64,000 nt of DNA from Pyrinomonadaceae bacterium (GTDB taxonomy: Bacteria; Acidobacteriota; Blastocatellia; Pyrinomonadales; Pyrinomonadaceae): contig JAIBCB010000002.1 of NCBI GenBank assembly GCA_019694355.1, positions 310,001 through 374,000 on the forward strand. The letters are read 5' to 3'. A program made the position numbers and the translations under genes. Of this stretch, positions 1 through 17,722 are shown piece after piece; the stretch's first letter is position 1, and each line of letters starts with the position of its first letter. The notes below the pieces were generated by a model. The model made no database searches. It was given only the letters and a program-made list of their open reading frames with translations, and was not told the origin of the DNA.

Positions 1-53
1 GCAGCCCATTCGCTCTTGTGTCCCTGGGTTCTAGCGGCGAGAGGCGAAAGGAG

Positions 54-189
54 AAAGGATAACGGCGAAAGGATAAAGTTAAGGACTTGTCTTGCCGGGA
101 GGCCGCTCCTGATCGCATAACACAAGAGGGATCAACGGACGTTGGATCGGGGCTTTACTTTAGCCTTTATCCTTTCGCCTTCATCCTTT
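54..189. repeat. Inverted-repeat hairpin element upstream of rplL
   Basis: A roughly 25-base arm at 54-78, built from AAAGGATAA and GGCGAAAGGATAAAG units, recurs as an almost perfect reverse complement at 164-189. The intervening 85 bases are unrelated. Each arm is itself made of short tandem units (AAAGGAT repeated), which resembles the heptamer-type short tandem repeats found between genes in several bacterial phyla. The element lies just upstream of the rplL ribosome-binding site, so a transcript entering from an upstream gene would fold into a long stem-loop. Whether it is a mobile repeat or a processing/attenuation signal cannot be told from one copy. Confidence 0.7.
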
Positions 190-224
190 AAGAAGAACCC
201 TAAATTAGGAGATAGATAATTATC

Positions 225-620
225 ATGGCAGTTACAAAAGACGATGTTGTTGAGTATTTGAAGGGTATGTCGCTTCTCGAAGCGTCGGAGCTCGTCAAGG
301 AACTCGAAGAAGTGTTTGGTGTTTCAGCAGCAGCGGCAGCAGCTCCGGTTATGGTCGCGGCAGCCGGTGCAGGTGCAGGCGATGGCGCCGGCGCAGCTGA
401 AGAGAAGGATTCGTATGACGTTATCCTTACGGCCGCCGGCGGCAATAAGATCGGCGTCATCAAGGTCGTCCGTGAGATCGTTGCAGGCCTCGGCCTCAAG
501 GAAGCCAAAGAACTCGTTGACGGTGCTCCGAAACCGCTCAAGGAAGGCGTTTCCAAGGCAGAAGCTGACGATATCAAGGCAAAGCTTACCGAAGCAGGTG
601 CGACCATCGAGGTCAAATAG
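225..620 (+). CDS. rplL: 50S ribosomal protein L7/L12
   Basis: This is the multi-copy stalk protein of the large ribosomal subunit, which recruits translational GTPases. The 131-residue product has the N-terminal dimerisation domain (about 1-33), an Ala/Gly-rich flexible hinge (about 34-62) and the C-terminal factor-binding domain with the family signature around [15 protein letters not shown] and the [15 protein letters not shown] segment. The hinge is somewhat long and very Ala/Gly-rich. The ATG is preceded by a good TAGGAGAT ribosome-binding site. It sits upstream of rpoB and rpoC as in most bacteria; rplJ would be expected just outside the window. Confidence 0.97.
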   Translation: MAVTKDDVVEYLKGMSLLEASELVKELEEVFGVSAAAAAAPVMVAAAGAGAGDGAGAAEEKDSYDVILTAAGGNKIGVIKVVREIVAGLGLKEAKELVDGAPKPLKEGVSKAEADDIKAKLTEAGATIEVK

Positions 621-625
621 CTTCG

Positions 626-688
626 TTTTCGCTTTTCTTGCGAAAAAGATCCAGCAGGCCGGGTGTCCCTAAAAGGACGCTCGGCCTG
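626..688 (+). promoter_or_regulatory. Two stem-loops after rplL (attenuator or processing site)
   Basis: A small hairpin (arms near 627-645, TTTCGC pairing with GCGAAA) is followed by a stronger one. There CAGGCCGGGTGTCC (655-668) pairs with GGACGCTCGGCCTG (675-688) around a 6-base loop, with only two G-T pairs. No clean T-run follows, so this looks more like an RNA processing site or partial attenuator than a full terminator. Attenuation between rplL and rpoB is well known in enterobacteria; its presence here is inference. Confidence 0.5.
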
Positions 689-774
689 GCTGAGACAGCC
701 TTGAAAGGCCACGATGTGCCAAGGTCGCTGTTTTTGGCGGGAAAGACGCGTTGTCCCGGTTCTAGATCTTGGTA

Positions 775-803
775 TTGCTTTATCGGTTCGGGTCTGTTAT
801 GAT
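775..803 (+). promoter_or_regulatory. Candidate promoter in the rplL-rpoB gap
   Basis: TTGCTT (775-780) and TATGAT (798-803) are separated by 17 bases, a sigma-70-like arrangement with a good -10 box and a half-matching -35 box. It would give rpoB its own transcript with an untranslated leader of about 350 bases. I see no gene in the 537-base gap 621-1157. The prediction rests on consensus matching only. Confidence 0.35.
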
Positions 804-1157
804 AACAGGTTCCGCACTCTGACGTGGATTCGAGGGTGGTTTTCCGGCATCTTGCCGGTGCGGCGGTAAAAGATCGGGAGATCGTATCGCCGGTGGCGCT
901 TTAGGAGGCGGACTTTTTTCGCCTCGAAAATGGAGAGTAGGTGTCCCTTTTTTCGGCACGCTCGATAATTCGGAACAGCACTTTTACTGCTTATAAGCGG
1001 TCTGGGCAAACTTTGCTCAAGGCCGCATTTGGCGTCTCTTGAGGTGAAGGCCGACAAGAGTCCCGAACCGGACGTTTTACCGAACTTGTTCGCAGGTATC
1101 GTAGCAATCTTCCGGGGCAAATTGCAATAGGTTTTTAATAGCCCGCTTTTTAGACAT

Positions 1158-5606
<4,449 letters not shown>

Positions 5607-5614
5607 AAGATCGA

Positions 5615-5678
5615 GTCCGAAGTCCAAGGTCCAAGGTCCAAAGTCGGGACCTGAGACCTTGGACCTTGGACATTGGAC
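5615..5678. repeat. Heptamer-type inverted repeat between rpoB and rpoC
   Basis: The left arm 5615-5638 contains GTCCAAG units in tandem and the right arm 5655-5678 is its reverse complement with two mismatches, around a 16-base loop. The whole rpoB-rpoC gap is essentially this hairpin. It resembles the element before rplL in construction (tandem short units repeated in inverted orientation) but differs in sequence. It would form a very stable RNA hairpin immediately upstream of the rpoC start. Confidence 0.8.
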
Positions 5679-5692
5679 GGTTTATTAAAGAT

Positions 5693-9991
<4,299 letters not shown>

Positions 9992-10030
9992 GTCAAATAA
10001 CCTCGTAAGTTACGCAAAAATAACCCTTTA

Positions 10031-10063
10031 GGCCGTCTTTTCTTGTGGAAGACGGCCTTTTTT
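10031..10063 (+). terminator. Intrinsic terminator after rpoC
   Basis: GGCCGTCTT (10031-10039) pairs with AAGACGGCC (10049-10057) around a 9-base loop and is followed directly by six T residues. It closes the rplL-rpoB-rpoC unit and separates it from the type VI secretion genes. Confidence 0.9.
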
Positions 10064-10222
10064 GTCTCTTTTGACCAAAGAATGCCGCATTATTCTATGC
10101 AAAATACTTGCAGAGTTGGATTTTACGTGCGCATTTTTTAATTTTCGTAGTAGAATGAAGGAACTTCGGCAACGTACTTTCCCACACGTCCTTTGTTTAC
10201 GGCTAGGAGAGCTGTCAAATAG

Positions 10223-11416
10223 ATGAGCGATGTAACCCCAATCCCGCCAGTTATTGATTTGGACGCCCTTCTTGCGCCCATTTCGGAGGAAAATCCGGGC
10301 GGCGACAGCCTGCGTTATTCAGGTATCTACGATGAGATCTCCGAGGCGCGACGAGCCGATATCGACGTAGCACAGGGCGAATGGCAGACCGAGCTAAAGA
10401 CCGCTGACTACCGAAAGGTGGTCGATGTCGCCGTGAACGCCCTCACGACTCTGTCAAAAGACCTTCAGATCGCGGCCTGGCTGAGCGAGGCATTGATCAA
10501 AATGCACGGCTTTGCCGGCCTTCGCGACAGCTTGAAGCTGATGACCGGGCTGCACGAGAATTTCTGGGATGGAGCCTTTCCTGTCGTTGAGGATAACGAT
10601 CAGGAAGGCCGTGCCAACGCCGTTTCGTGGCTTGAATCCAACGCGGCCCAGTCCGTTCGCGACGTCGCGATAACGGCCGGTGCAGGCTTGAGCTTTAACG
10701 ATTGGCAGGACGCGAAACGCTTCGAGATGCCGGCAAACTTTGATTCGCTGGACGATGCCGCCAAAGAACGCTGGAACGACCTGCGGGCCCAGGCCGAACG
10801 CGAAAACCGCACTACCGGCGATAAGTGGAAGGCCGCCGTTGCCGGTACACGCCGTGCTTTTTGCGAGCAGATGCAGTTTACCTTTGACGAGGCCCGCGAG
10901 GCGATCGAAGGCCTGAACTCGGTCATCGAGGCAAAATACGAGCGAAATCAGATGCCTGGCCTTTCGGGATTGAAGAAATCCCTTGATGAGGTTGGCGGAC
11001 AGATAAAGAAGATTCTTGAGAAGAAACGGCTCGAAGAGCCCGACCCAGTTGATGCCGAAGAATCCAACGGCGGCTGGAGCGACGAGGAAGACAGCGGCTC
11101 AGGCTCGACCGGGATCGGTTCCGGGCCGATAAAAGGCCGTCCGGAAGCACTGAGGCGCCTCGAAGAGGTTGCGGCGTTCTTCCAGAAGACCGAGCCGCAT
11201 TCGCCGGTGTCCTATCTCGTGCAGAGGGCCGTAAAATGGGGTAATATGCCGCTCGAAAGCTGGCTCCAGGAGGTCATAAAGGACGACAACGTCCTTGGTC
11301 AGCTGCGCGAAACGCTTGGGCTTGGCGGCGGTGCCTCTTCCGGCAGTTGGGACAGCGGCTACGAAGAACCGGCGGCGGATGCGGCCGAGGAAACACCGCC
11401 GGCCGAAGAGTGGTAA
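10223..11416 (+). CDS. tssA: Type VI secretion protein TssA (ImpA N-terminal family)
   Basis: TssA proteins prime and cap the growing T6SS tail sheath/tube at the baseplate. The 397-residue product starts with the ImpA N-terminal domain pattern, including the PISEENPGGDSLRYSGIYDEI segment (about 17-37) and the WLSEALIKMHGFAGLRDSL helix (about 87-105). A low-complexity acidic/Gly linker near 275-305 is followed by a helical C-terminal part. It is first in the locus, about 160 bases after the rpoC terminator; I saw no convincing promoter in 10064-10222, although a TAGAAT lies at 10151. An AGGAGA sits 12 bases before the ATG. Which TssA class the C-terminus belongs to is not clear by eye. Confidence 0.9.
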   Translation: MSDVTPIPPVIDLDALLAPISEENPGGDSLRYSGIYDEISEARRADIDVAQGEWQTELKTADYRKVVDVAVNALTTLSKDLQIAAWLSEALIKMHGFAGLRDSLKLMTGLHENFWDGAFPVVEDNDQEGRANAVSWLESNAAQSVRDVAITAGAGLSFNDWQDAKRFEMPANFDSLDDAAKERWNDLRAQAERENRTTGDKWKAAVAGTRRAFCEQMQFTFDEAREAIEGLNSVIEAKYERNQMPGLSGLKKSLDEVGGQIKKILEKKRLEEPDPVDAEESNGGWSDEEDSGSGSTGIGSGPIKGRPEALRRLEEVAAFFQKTEPHSPVSYLVQRAVKWGNMPLESWLQEVIKDDNVLGQLRETLGLGGGASSGSWDSGYEEPAADAAEETPPAEEW

Positions 11417-11510
11417 GATACTTTTCTCGTTTGTTCAGGATCGGATCGAATATGCAATTTTTGCCCCGCATTCGGGGGAGCTGAAATTTTTATAAGGAGA
11501 CAACAAAACA

Positions 11511-12026
11511 ATGCCTAAGAAGGAAAGTTTGCAGCACAAGATCGACAGGGTTCGCCCGCCGCGTGTGCAGATCACGTATGATGTCGAGGTCGGCGGGGCG
11601 ATCGAACTAAAAGAACTCCCGTTCGTCGTCGGAGTTTTTGGTGATTTCGTTGGAAAGCCCGATGAGCCGCTTCCGGGACTCAAAAATCGGAAATTCGTCG
11701 AGATCGACCCGGATAATTTCAATCAGGTCCTTGCGGGCATGGCTCCGCGTCTCGCTTATACGATCGACAACAAACTGCAGGACGACGGCAGCAAGATGGG
11801 CATCGAGCTTCGGTTCAAGGATATCGAAGATTTCGAGCCGGACAAGATCGTTCAGCAGGTCGAACCTTTACGTAAACTCGTCGAGGCACGTCAGCGTCTT
11901 GCCGATCTGCGGTCAAAAATGGACGGCAACGACAAGCTCGAGTCTATGCTCGAAGATCTTATCGCGAACGCCGATAAACAAAAGGCCATCAGCAGCGAGC
12001 TTGGCATCGACGGTAAGGAGGAATAA
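11511..12026 (+). CDS. tssB: Type VI secretion sheath small subunit TssB (VipA)
   Basis: One of the two contractile sheath proteins; it intertwines with TssC. The 171-residue length and the opening pattern (SLQHKIDRVRPPRVQITYDV, then ELPFVVGVFGDFVG) are typical of the family, as is the FVEIDPDNFNQVLAGMAPRL segment. The ATG has a strong AAGGAGAC ribosome-binding site. tssC starts six bases after the stop. Confidence 0.97.
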   Translation: MPKKESLQHKIDRVRPPRVQITYDVEVGGAIELKELPFVVGVFGDFVGKPDEPLPGLKNRKFVEIDPDNFNQVLAGMAPRLAYTIDNKLQDDGSKMGIELRFKDIEDFEPDKIVQQVEPLRKLVEARQRLADLRSKMDGNDKLESMLEDLIANADKQKAISSELGIDGKEE

Positions 12027-12032
12027 GAGAAA

Positions 12033-13520
12033 ATGGCTAAATCAAAAGAAGAAGCAGCAGCCCAAACCGTTGAAACACAAGAATCTACAAGCGTTCTCGA
12101 TCAGATATTGACCGAAGGCCGCATGGCTCGCGATGATTATCAACGCGAGCAGGCCAAGGATATGATCGGCGAATTCGTCTCTCAGGTAATGAGCGGCGAA
12201 CTGACGATGTCCAAGAATATGGACGTTGCGATCAATTCGCGTATCGCTGAGATCGACCGCCTTGTGACCGCACAGATGAACGAGATCATGCACCACGAGG
12301 ATTTCCAGAAACTGGAAGGCTCGTGGCGCGGGCTTCATCACCTTGTGAAGAATTCGCTCACAGGCCCGATGCTCAAGATCAAGGTCATGAGCGCCACGAA
12401 GAAAGACCTCTTGAAGGACTTCGAGCGAGCTCTTGAATTCGACCAATCGGCGATGTTCCGCAAGGTCTATGAAGAAGAATACGGCACGTTCGGCGGTGCT
12501 CCGTTCGGCGCCTTGATCGGCGATTACGAATTCGGCAACCACCCGCAGGATATGTCGCTTCTCGAGAGCATCTCTCAGGTTGCGGCGGCCGCCCACGCTC
12601 CTTTCCTGAGTGCGGCGTCGGCCAATATGTTCGGTTGGGACACATTCTCCGAAATGACGGAAGTTCGCGATGTTGCGAAGATCTTCGACCGCACGGAGTA
12701 TATGAAATGGCGTAGCTTCCGCGAATCGGAAGATTCACGTTACGTCGGCCTTACAATGCCGCACGTCCTTATGCGCGAGCCCTATGGTGCGGCCACGAAG
12801 CCGACCGAGACGTTCCGTTTCGAAGAGGACGTTGACGGCAAGGATCACAAAAAATACCTCTGGGGCAATGCCGCATATGCTTTGGGTACTTGCCTGACCG
12901 AGGCATTTTCGATGTACGGCTGGTGCGTTGCGATCCGCGGCGTTGAAGGCGGCGGACTCGTTCAGGGCCTTCCGACCCACACGTTCGAGACCGACGAGGG
13001 CGAGATCGCAATGAAATGCCCGACCGAGGTCGCGATCACCGACCGCCGCGAAAAGGAGTTTGCCGACAACGGCTTTATTCCGCTCGTCCACTGTAAGAAC
13101 ACTGATTACGCGGCGTTCTTCGGCACGCAGTCCGCCAACAAGGCGAAAAAGTACGATTCTGATGCCGCGAACGCGAATGCCCGCCTCTCGACCCAGCTTC
13201 AGTACATCTTCGCGGTGTCGCGTTTTGCACACTATCTGAAGGCGATGATGCGCGACAAGATCGGATCGTTCATGTCGCGTACGGATTGCGAACGGTTCCT
13301 GAACCAGTGGATCAACAACTATGTGACCGATGACGATACGGCATCGGCCGCAACAAAGGCCCAATATCCGCTTAGGGAAGCAAGGGTCGATGTTGCAGAG
13401 ATCCCCGGAAAGCCTGGCTGTTATCGTGCGGTTGCCTTTATGAGGCCGCACTTCCAGCTCGATGAGCTTTCTGTCTCGCTCAGGCTTGTAGCCGACCTGC
13501 CGCAGCCGGCGAACGGTTAG
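12033..13520 (+). CDS. tssC: Type VI secretion sheath large subunit TssC (VipB)
   Basis: Large sheath protein that forms the contractile tube with TssB and is recycled by ClpV. The 495 residues match the family's usual size. Typical segments are the FQKLEGSWRGLHHLV motif (about 91-105), FGALIGDYEFGNHPQD and the AHYLKAMMRDKIGS stretch in the C-terminal half. Its ribosome-binding site AAGGAGGAA overlaps the end of tssB, which suggests translational coupling. A 193-base gap follows before hcp; it holds a GC-rich stem (13575-13581 with 13600-13606) with no T-run. Confidence 0.98.
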   Translation: MAKSKEEAAAQTVETQESTSVLDQILTEGRMARDDYQREQAKDMIGEFVSQVMSGELTMSKNMDVAINSRIAEIDRLVTAQMNEIMHHEDFQKLEGSWRGLHHLVKNSLTGPMLKIKVMSATKKDLLKDFERALEFDQSAMFRKVYEEEYGTFGGAPFGALIGDYEFGNHPQDMSLLESISQVAAAAHAPFLSAASANMFGWDTFSEMTEVRDVAKIFDRTEYMKWRSFRESEDSRYVGLTMPHVLMREPYGAATKPTETFRFEEDVDGKDHKKYLWGNAAYALGTCLTEAFSMYGWCVAIRGVEGGGLVQGLPTHTFETDEGEIAMKCPTEVAITDRREKEFADNGFIPLVHCKNTDYAAFFGTQSANKAKKYDSDAANANARLSTQLQYIFAVSRFAHYLKAMMRDKIGSFMSRTDCERFLNQWINNYVTDDDTASAATKAQYPLREARVDVAEIPGKPGCYRAVAFMRPHFQLDELSVSLRLVADLPQPANG

Positions 13521-13713
13521 TTTAGCGGGTTTTTTGACCGAGAAGCGGTGTTTTGAAAACCAGGAGGGGCTTTTGGGCCGGCAAACGAAAAAAAAGTTAC
13601 CGGCCCTAATGCAAAAAGGTTTTGCGGACCGCGTCTCTTATCTGAGGCCGATGGAATCGCAGGTGTTCGTTGGCGTTATTAAAAACTGATTCGATAAAAA
13701 AAGGAGCAAAGCA

Positions 13714-14199
13714 ATGGCAACAGTAGATTATTTCCTCAAACTTGACGGGATCGATGGCGAGAGCCAGGATTACAAACACAAGAACGAGATCGATGTGGAG
13801 TCGTTTTCGTGGGGCGTCAGCCAGGCCGGTACGATGGGACACGGCGGCGGCGGCGGTGCGGGCAAGGCAACCTTCCAGGACTTTCACTTCACGATGAAAG
13901 GCAGCAAGGCGACCCCGAAACTCATGCTCAACTGTGCGACCGGTACGCACATCAAGAAAGCGGTCCTTACCGCCCGCAAGGCAGGTAAAGAGCAGCAGGA
14001 ATTCCTCAAGGTCACATTCACCGATCTGCTCGTTACGAGCTATAACGCCGGCGGCGTCGGCGGCGGTGCTGAAACAAGCGACCAGTGCTCGCTGAACTTT
14101 GCGAAGATCGAGTTCGAGTACAAGGAGCAGAAGGCCGATGGTACGCTCGGCGGTACGGTCAAGGCCGGCTACGACGTCAAGGCCAACAAGGCGGTCTAA
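13714..14199 (+). CDS. hcp: Type VI secretion tube protein Hcp (TssD)
   Basis: Hcp hexamers stack into the inner tube expelled by sheath contraction, and small effectors can ride inside the ring. The 161-residue protein has the family signature: the N-terminal DYFLKLDGIDGES strand, the ESFSWGVSQ turn and the C-terminal FAKIEFEYKEQKADGTLGG strand pair. A Gly-rich loop (GHGGGGGAGK, about 44-53) is present. It has a strong AAAGGAGC ribosome-binding site and is followed by a strong hairpin, so it is probably made in excess over the following baseplate genes. Confidence 0.97.
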   Translation: MATVDYFLKLDGIDGESQDYKHKNEIDVESFSWGVSQAGTMGHGGGGGAGKATFQDFHFTMKGSKATPKLMLNCATGTHIKKAVLTARKAGKEQQEFLKVTFTDLLVTSYNAGGVGGGAETSDQCSLNFAKIEFEYKEQKADGTLGGTVKAGYDVKANKAV

Positions 14200-14241
14200 G
14201 CCTCGTAAAAGCGAGGTTTCGAAAAGATACGGACCTTTCCT

Positions 14242-14275
14242 GGTTATGCCGTTCGCTTCGCCGAACGGCATAACC
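14242..14275 (+). terminator. Strong hairpin after hcp (partial terminator/attenuator)
   Basis: A perfect 14-base stem, GGTTATGCCGTTCG (14242-14255) with CGAACGGCATAACC (14262-14275), closes a 6-base loop and is followed by TTTCCCAGTTTTT. The interrupted T-tract suggests partial read-through. That would give abundant hcp message and less tssE-onward message, fitting the stoichiometry of tube versus baseplate. Confidence 0.7.
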
Positions 14276-14294
14276 TTTCCCAGTTTTTAGAAGA

Positions 14295-14780
14295 ATGGCT
14301 CGACGCGATGAAGAGATCAGGATCACTCCCTCATTACTCGATCGTCTGATCGATATGGAGCCAACTGCATCCAAAGATCCTCCAAAATCAAGATTTACAG
14401 GTGTCCAGGAACTAAAGGCCGGTGTCCGCCGTGACCTGGAATGGCTTCTGAATACGCGTTCGCACGGCGACGAAACGGTTCCTGAGGACGCAGAGGTGCG
14501 TCGCTCGGTCGTCTTTTACGGAATGCCCGATGTCCTCGGCCTCGATCCCAAAACTCCGGCGGAAAAGAAGCGGCTCGTAAAGTCGCTCGAGACGGCGATC
14601 CGGCGGTTCGAGCCGCGTTTTTTGGATCTAAAGATCACGCTCGAACCGGTTGACGAGGTCGAGCGGCAAGTGAGGTTTCGCGTCGAGGCGAAACTTGATA
14701 TGGAACCGGCTCCCGAGCCGATCATTTTCGATACTGTGATCGCAAGCGGCAGCGGTGAATTTGCGGTAAAAGAAAGATAG
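14295..14780 (+). CDS. tssE: Type VI secretion baseplate protein TssE (gp25-like)
   Basis: Baseplate wedge protein related to phage T4 gp25. The 161 residues include the family pattern of an N-terminal LLDRLIDMEP helix, the VRRDLEWLLNTR segment (about 44-55), the SVVFYGMPD turn (about 76-84), and the C-terminal strands IRRFEPRFLDLKITL and FRVEAKLDMEP. Position between hcp and tssF is standard. Its ribosome-binding site is weak, and it lies just after the post-hcp hairpin. Confidence 0.93.
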   Translation: MARRDEEIRITPSLLDRLIDMEPTASKDPPKSRFTGVQELKAGVRRDLEWLLNTRSHGDETVPEDAEVRRSVVFYGMPDVLGLDPKTPAEKKRLVKSLETAIRRFEPRFLDLKITLEPVDEVERQVRFRVEAKLDMEPAPEPIIFDTVIASGSGEFAVKER

Positions 14781-14800
14781 CGCCAGGAAAAAGAGCTTGA

Positions 14801-16684
14801 ATGCGTGATGAACTCCTAACATTTTACGAGCGTGAGCTTGTTTTCCTGCGCAGAATGGGTGCCGAGTTCGCCCTTAGATATCCGAAGATCGCAGCTCGCC
14901 TTGAACTCGATGAAGAGCGTGTCGAAGACCCGCACGTCGAACGTCTGATCGAGTCTTTTGCCTATCTGACGGCGCGTGTCGGGCTGAAGATCGACGACGA
15001 ATTTCCTGAGATCACCGAGGCGTTCCTGAACGTCTTGTATCCGCACTATCTGGCGCCGATCCCGTCGATGGCGATCTCGCAGTTCAGCTACGGTTCGCCA
15101 AAGGACAAGCTCACGGCCGTGCAGCGTGTCGAGCGAGAGACGCGCCTTAATTCGCGGCCCGTCGATGGCAGCCCTTGCCGATTTCGCACGGCGTACGACG
15201 TGGACCTTTTCCCGATCGAGATCGAGTCCGCATCGCTCGAATCACCCGCACCAAAGGACACACGCGGGATGTTCGCCGAAGCAAAGATCGTGATCTCGAT
15301 GCGCTGCTTCGGTAACGCAAATCTGCACGAATTCAAACGCGGTGTTGACGCAAGCATTCCCGATCGTTTCCGTTTCTACCTGGACGGCAACCCGCAGCTG
15401 GTCTATCCGCTCTACGAGATCATCTTCAACCACGCAACGGCGGTCGAGTTTCACGCAAAGGAGGCTCCGATCAGCTCTCGTACGATGACGATGATGCCGC
15501 CGAAGCCGCCCGATCCGATCATCATTCCGGCAGAGGATGCAATTAAAGCCGTCGGTTTTGGCGAGGATGAATTCCTTTTACCGTACACAAAACGAAGTTT
15601 TTCGGGCTATCGGTTCTTGACGGAATATTTCGCCTTTCCGCAGAAATACCTTTTTGTCGATGTGATGGGCGTCGATCAGGCGATCGCCAAAAAGGTCGGC
15701 AGCCATTTCGATCTGATCATTCACCTTCGCGACATCGTGCCGCCGGTCGCTCCGATCACGGCCGAGACATTTAAGCTCGGGTGTACGCCGATCGTAAATC
15801 TTTTCCAGAAACTTTCAGACCCGATCTATCTGAACCAACAGCGGTTCGAATATCAGGTGATACCGGACGTGCATCGGCAATCTTCGACCGAGGTCTATTC
15901 GATCGACGAGGTGATAACGACCGATCCGCGTTCGAACGAGATGCGCGAATTCGCGCCGTTCTATTCGATGCGGCACGCCTATGGCGGCGAGAAGGGAAAA
16001 TCTTACTGGTCGGCCGCTCGGCGTCCGTCACAGCGGGTAAACGACGAGGGCAGCGAGGTCTTTATTTCGCTTGTGGACGATCAGTTCGATCCACGGGTTC
16101 CGGCCGTCGATGTGCTGAACGTAAAGGCGACCTGTACGAACCGCGACCTGCCGGCAAAGCTTCCTTTTGGCGGCAAGGAAGGTGACTTCGAGGTCGAAGG
16201 CACGGCTCTCCTCTCGCGTGTTCGCTGTCTGACAAAGCCGACCGAAACGATCCGTCCGCCGCAGCGAAGAGGCGCACAATGGCGTCTGATCTCGCATTTG
16301 AGCCTCAACTTTCTCTCGCTTGTGAATGACGAGAATGGATCGCCCGAGGCGTTGCAGGAGATCTTGATGCTCTATAATTTTGACGATTCTCCGGCGACGC
16401 GCAAGCAGATACTTGGGATAAAAAGCGTTGAATCACGCAAGGTCGTTCGGCAGATCGGCAAACGCGTTGGAGCCGGATTTGTCCGCGGCGTCGAGACGAC
16501 GATCACCATGGACGAAGAACAGTTCGTCGGTTCGGGCTACTTTCTCTTTGCGTGTGTGCTGGAACGTTTTCTTGCGATGTACGCATCGCTTAACTCGTTT
16601 AATCAGTTGAGTTTACGGACCGAACAGCGTGAAGAGACGGTCCGTGAGTTTTCACCGCGTGCGGGCACGCGAGAGTTGCTTTAG
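14801..16684 (+). CDS. tssF: Type VI secretion baseplate protein TssF
   Basis: Large baseplate wedge component that works with TssG, TssE and TssK. The 627-residue length is normal for TssF. The N-terminus shows the characteristic YERELVFLRRMGAEFALRYP segment and the FPEITEAFLNVLYPHYLAP segment. It begins 20 bases after tssE with an AGGAAA ribosome-binding site and is followed nine bases later by tssG, as in most T6SS clusters. Confidence 0.96.
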   Translation: MRDELLTFYERELVFLRRMGAEFALRYPKIAARLELDEERVEDPHVERLIESFAYLTARVGLKIDDEFPEITEAFLNVLYPHYLAPIPSMAISQFSYGSPKDKLTAVQRVERETRLNSRPVDGSPCRFRTAYDVDLFPIEIESASLESPAPKDTRGMFAEAKIVISMRCFGNANLHEFKRGVDASIPDRFRFYLDGNPQLVYPLYEIIFNHATAVEFHAKEAPISSRTMTMMPPKPPDPIIIPAEDAIKAVGFGEDEFLLPYTKRSFSGYRFLTEYFAFPQKYLFVDVMGVDQAIAKKVGSHFDLIIHLRDIVPPVAPITAETFKLGCTPIVNLFQKLSDPIYLNQQRFEYQVIPDVHRQSSTEVYSIDEVITTDPRSNEMREFAPFYSMRHAYGGEKGKSYWSAARRPSQRVNDEGSEVFISLVDDQFDPRVPAVDVLNVKATCTNRDLPAKLPFGGKEGDFEVEGTALLSRVRCLTKPTETIRPPQRRGAQWRLISHLSLNFLSLVNDENGSPEALQEILMLYNFDDSPATRKQILGIKSVESRKVVRQIGKRVGAGFVRGVETTITMDEEQFVGSGYFLFACVLERFLAMYASLNSFNQLSLRTEQREETVREFSPRAGTRELL

Positions 16685-16693
16685 TTACGGAAT

Positions 16694-17704
16694 ATGCCGC
16701 GTTTATCGCCTGAGCAAGGGCTTTTAGAGCAAGCGTACAGCTATGAATTCTTTCAGGCGGTGCGGCTGCTCGAGCGCATACACAAAGATCAGAAACGCGT
16801 GGGCGGTGATGCGATGCCGCATGAAGAGATCGTGCGGTTTCGCTCGCGAATTACGCTCGATTTTCCGGCCAGCGAGATCCATGAAACTCGAAAGGTAATT
16901 GATGAGACCGGGCAGAGCGAGCGCCTTGAGATGCTCGTTAACTTTATGGGCGTTGTCGGTGTTTCCGGCGCGCTCCCGACGCATTACACAGAGCTTGTCC
17001 TTGACCGCGTACGTCATCGCGACACGACGATGTGGGCGTTCTTTGACATCTTCACGCACCGCATCGTTTCGCTATTTTACCGAGCCTGGGCGAAGTATCG
17101 ATTTCCGATCGGTTATGAGGCCGGCGACGAGAGTTTTACGGCGTATCTTTATGACCTTGCGGGGCTTGGGACACGCGGCCTTCGAGGGCGAATGGCGGTC
17201 GAGGACGAGGCTCTTTTGCCTTATACCGGCCTGATCGCCCAATCGCCGCATACGGCCGACGGGCTCGCGAATATGGTCAGCGACCATTTCTCGGCTAAGG
17301 CAAAAGTTGAGCAATTTTCCGGTCAATGGTTGCAGCTTGATGGCAGAGACGTAACGCAGCTGGGCGCGAAAAACAGCAGCTTAGGTCGAAATGCCATAGT
17401 TGGCACCCGCGTTTGGGATCAACAGTCCAAGTTTCGTGTTAGACTGGGACCACTTGATCTCAAACGCTTTCAGGCTTTTTTGCCGAGCGGCACTGCACAT
17501 CAGCCGCTTAAGTCGATCGTCAAATTCATGGTTGGCGACGAACTCGATTTTGATGTCCAGCTTGTCCTTGAGGCAAAACAGGTGCCTGCGACGATCTTGA
17601 CGACACGCGCGATCCGGCGGCCCTCGCTCGGCTGGACGAGTTTTTTGAAGACGAAACCTTTTAAGGAGCCGGACGATCAAGTAGTACTGAAGATGGCGGC
17701 ATAA
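16694..17704 (+). CDS. tssG: Type VI secretion baseplate protein TssG
   Basis: Baseplate wedge protein that forms the core of the TssF2-TssG complex. The 336 residues carry the family N-terminal motif YEFFQAVRLLERI, then VRFRSRITLDFPASEI, the NFMGVVGVSGALPTHYTE segment, and the C-terminal FLPSGTAHQPLKSIVKFMVG region. The partner tssF is directly upstream and clpV directly downstream. Confidence 0.96.
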   Translation: MPRLSPEQGLLEQAYSYEFFQAVRLLERIHKDQKRVGGDAMPHEEIVRFRSRITLDFPASEIHETRKVIDETGQSERLEMLVNFMGVVGVSGALPTHYTELVLDRVRHRDTTMWAFFDIFTHRIVSLFYRAWAKYRFPIGYEAGDESFTAYLYDLAGLGTRGLRGRMAVEDEALLPYTGLIAQSPHTADGLANMVSDHFSAKAKVEQFSGQWLQLDGRDVTQLGAKNSSLGRNAIVGTRVWDQQSKFRVRLGPLDLKRFQAFLPSGTAHQPLKSIVKFMVGDELDFDVQLVLEAKQVPATILTTRAIRRPSLGWTSFLKTKPFKEPDDQVVLKMAA

Positions 17705-17722
17705 CGCATAAGAGAGATCCCT

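Noticed and set aside
5666..5692. TTG start for rpoC
   Set aside because: It lies inside the repeat hairpin and adds nine residues foreign to the family; the ATG at 5693 gives the usual N-terminus.
13575..13606. GGGCCGG/CCGGCCC stem after tssC as a terminator
   Set aside because: No T-run follows on either strand; kept only as a note in the tssC entry.
13670..13698. Promoter-like TTGGCG...GATAAA before hcp
   Set aside because: The start point would fall at or beyond the hcp ribosome-binding site, leaving no room for translation initiation.
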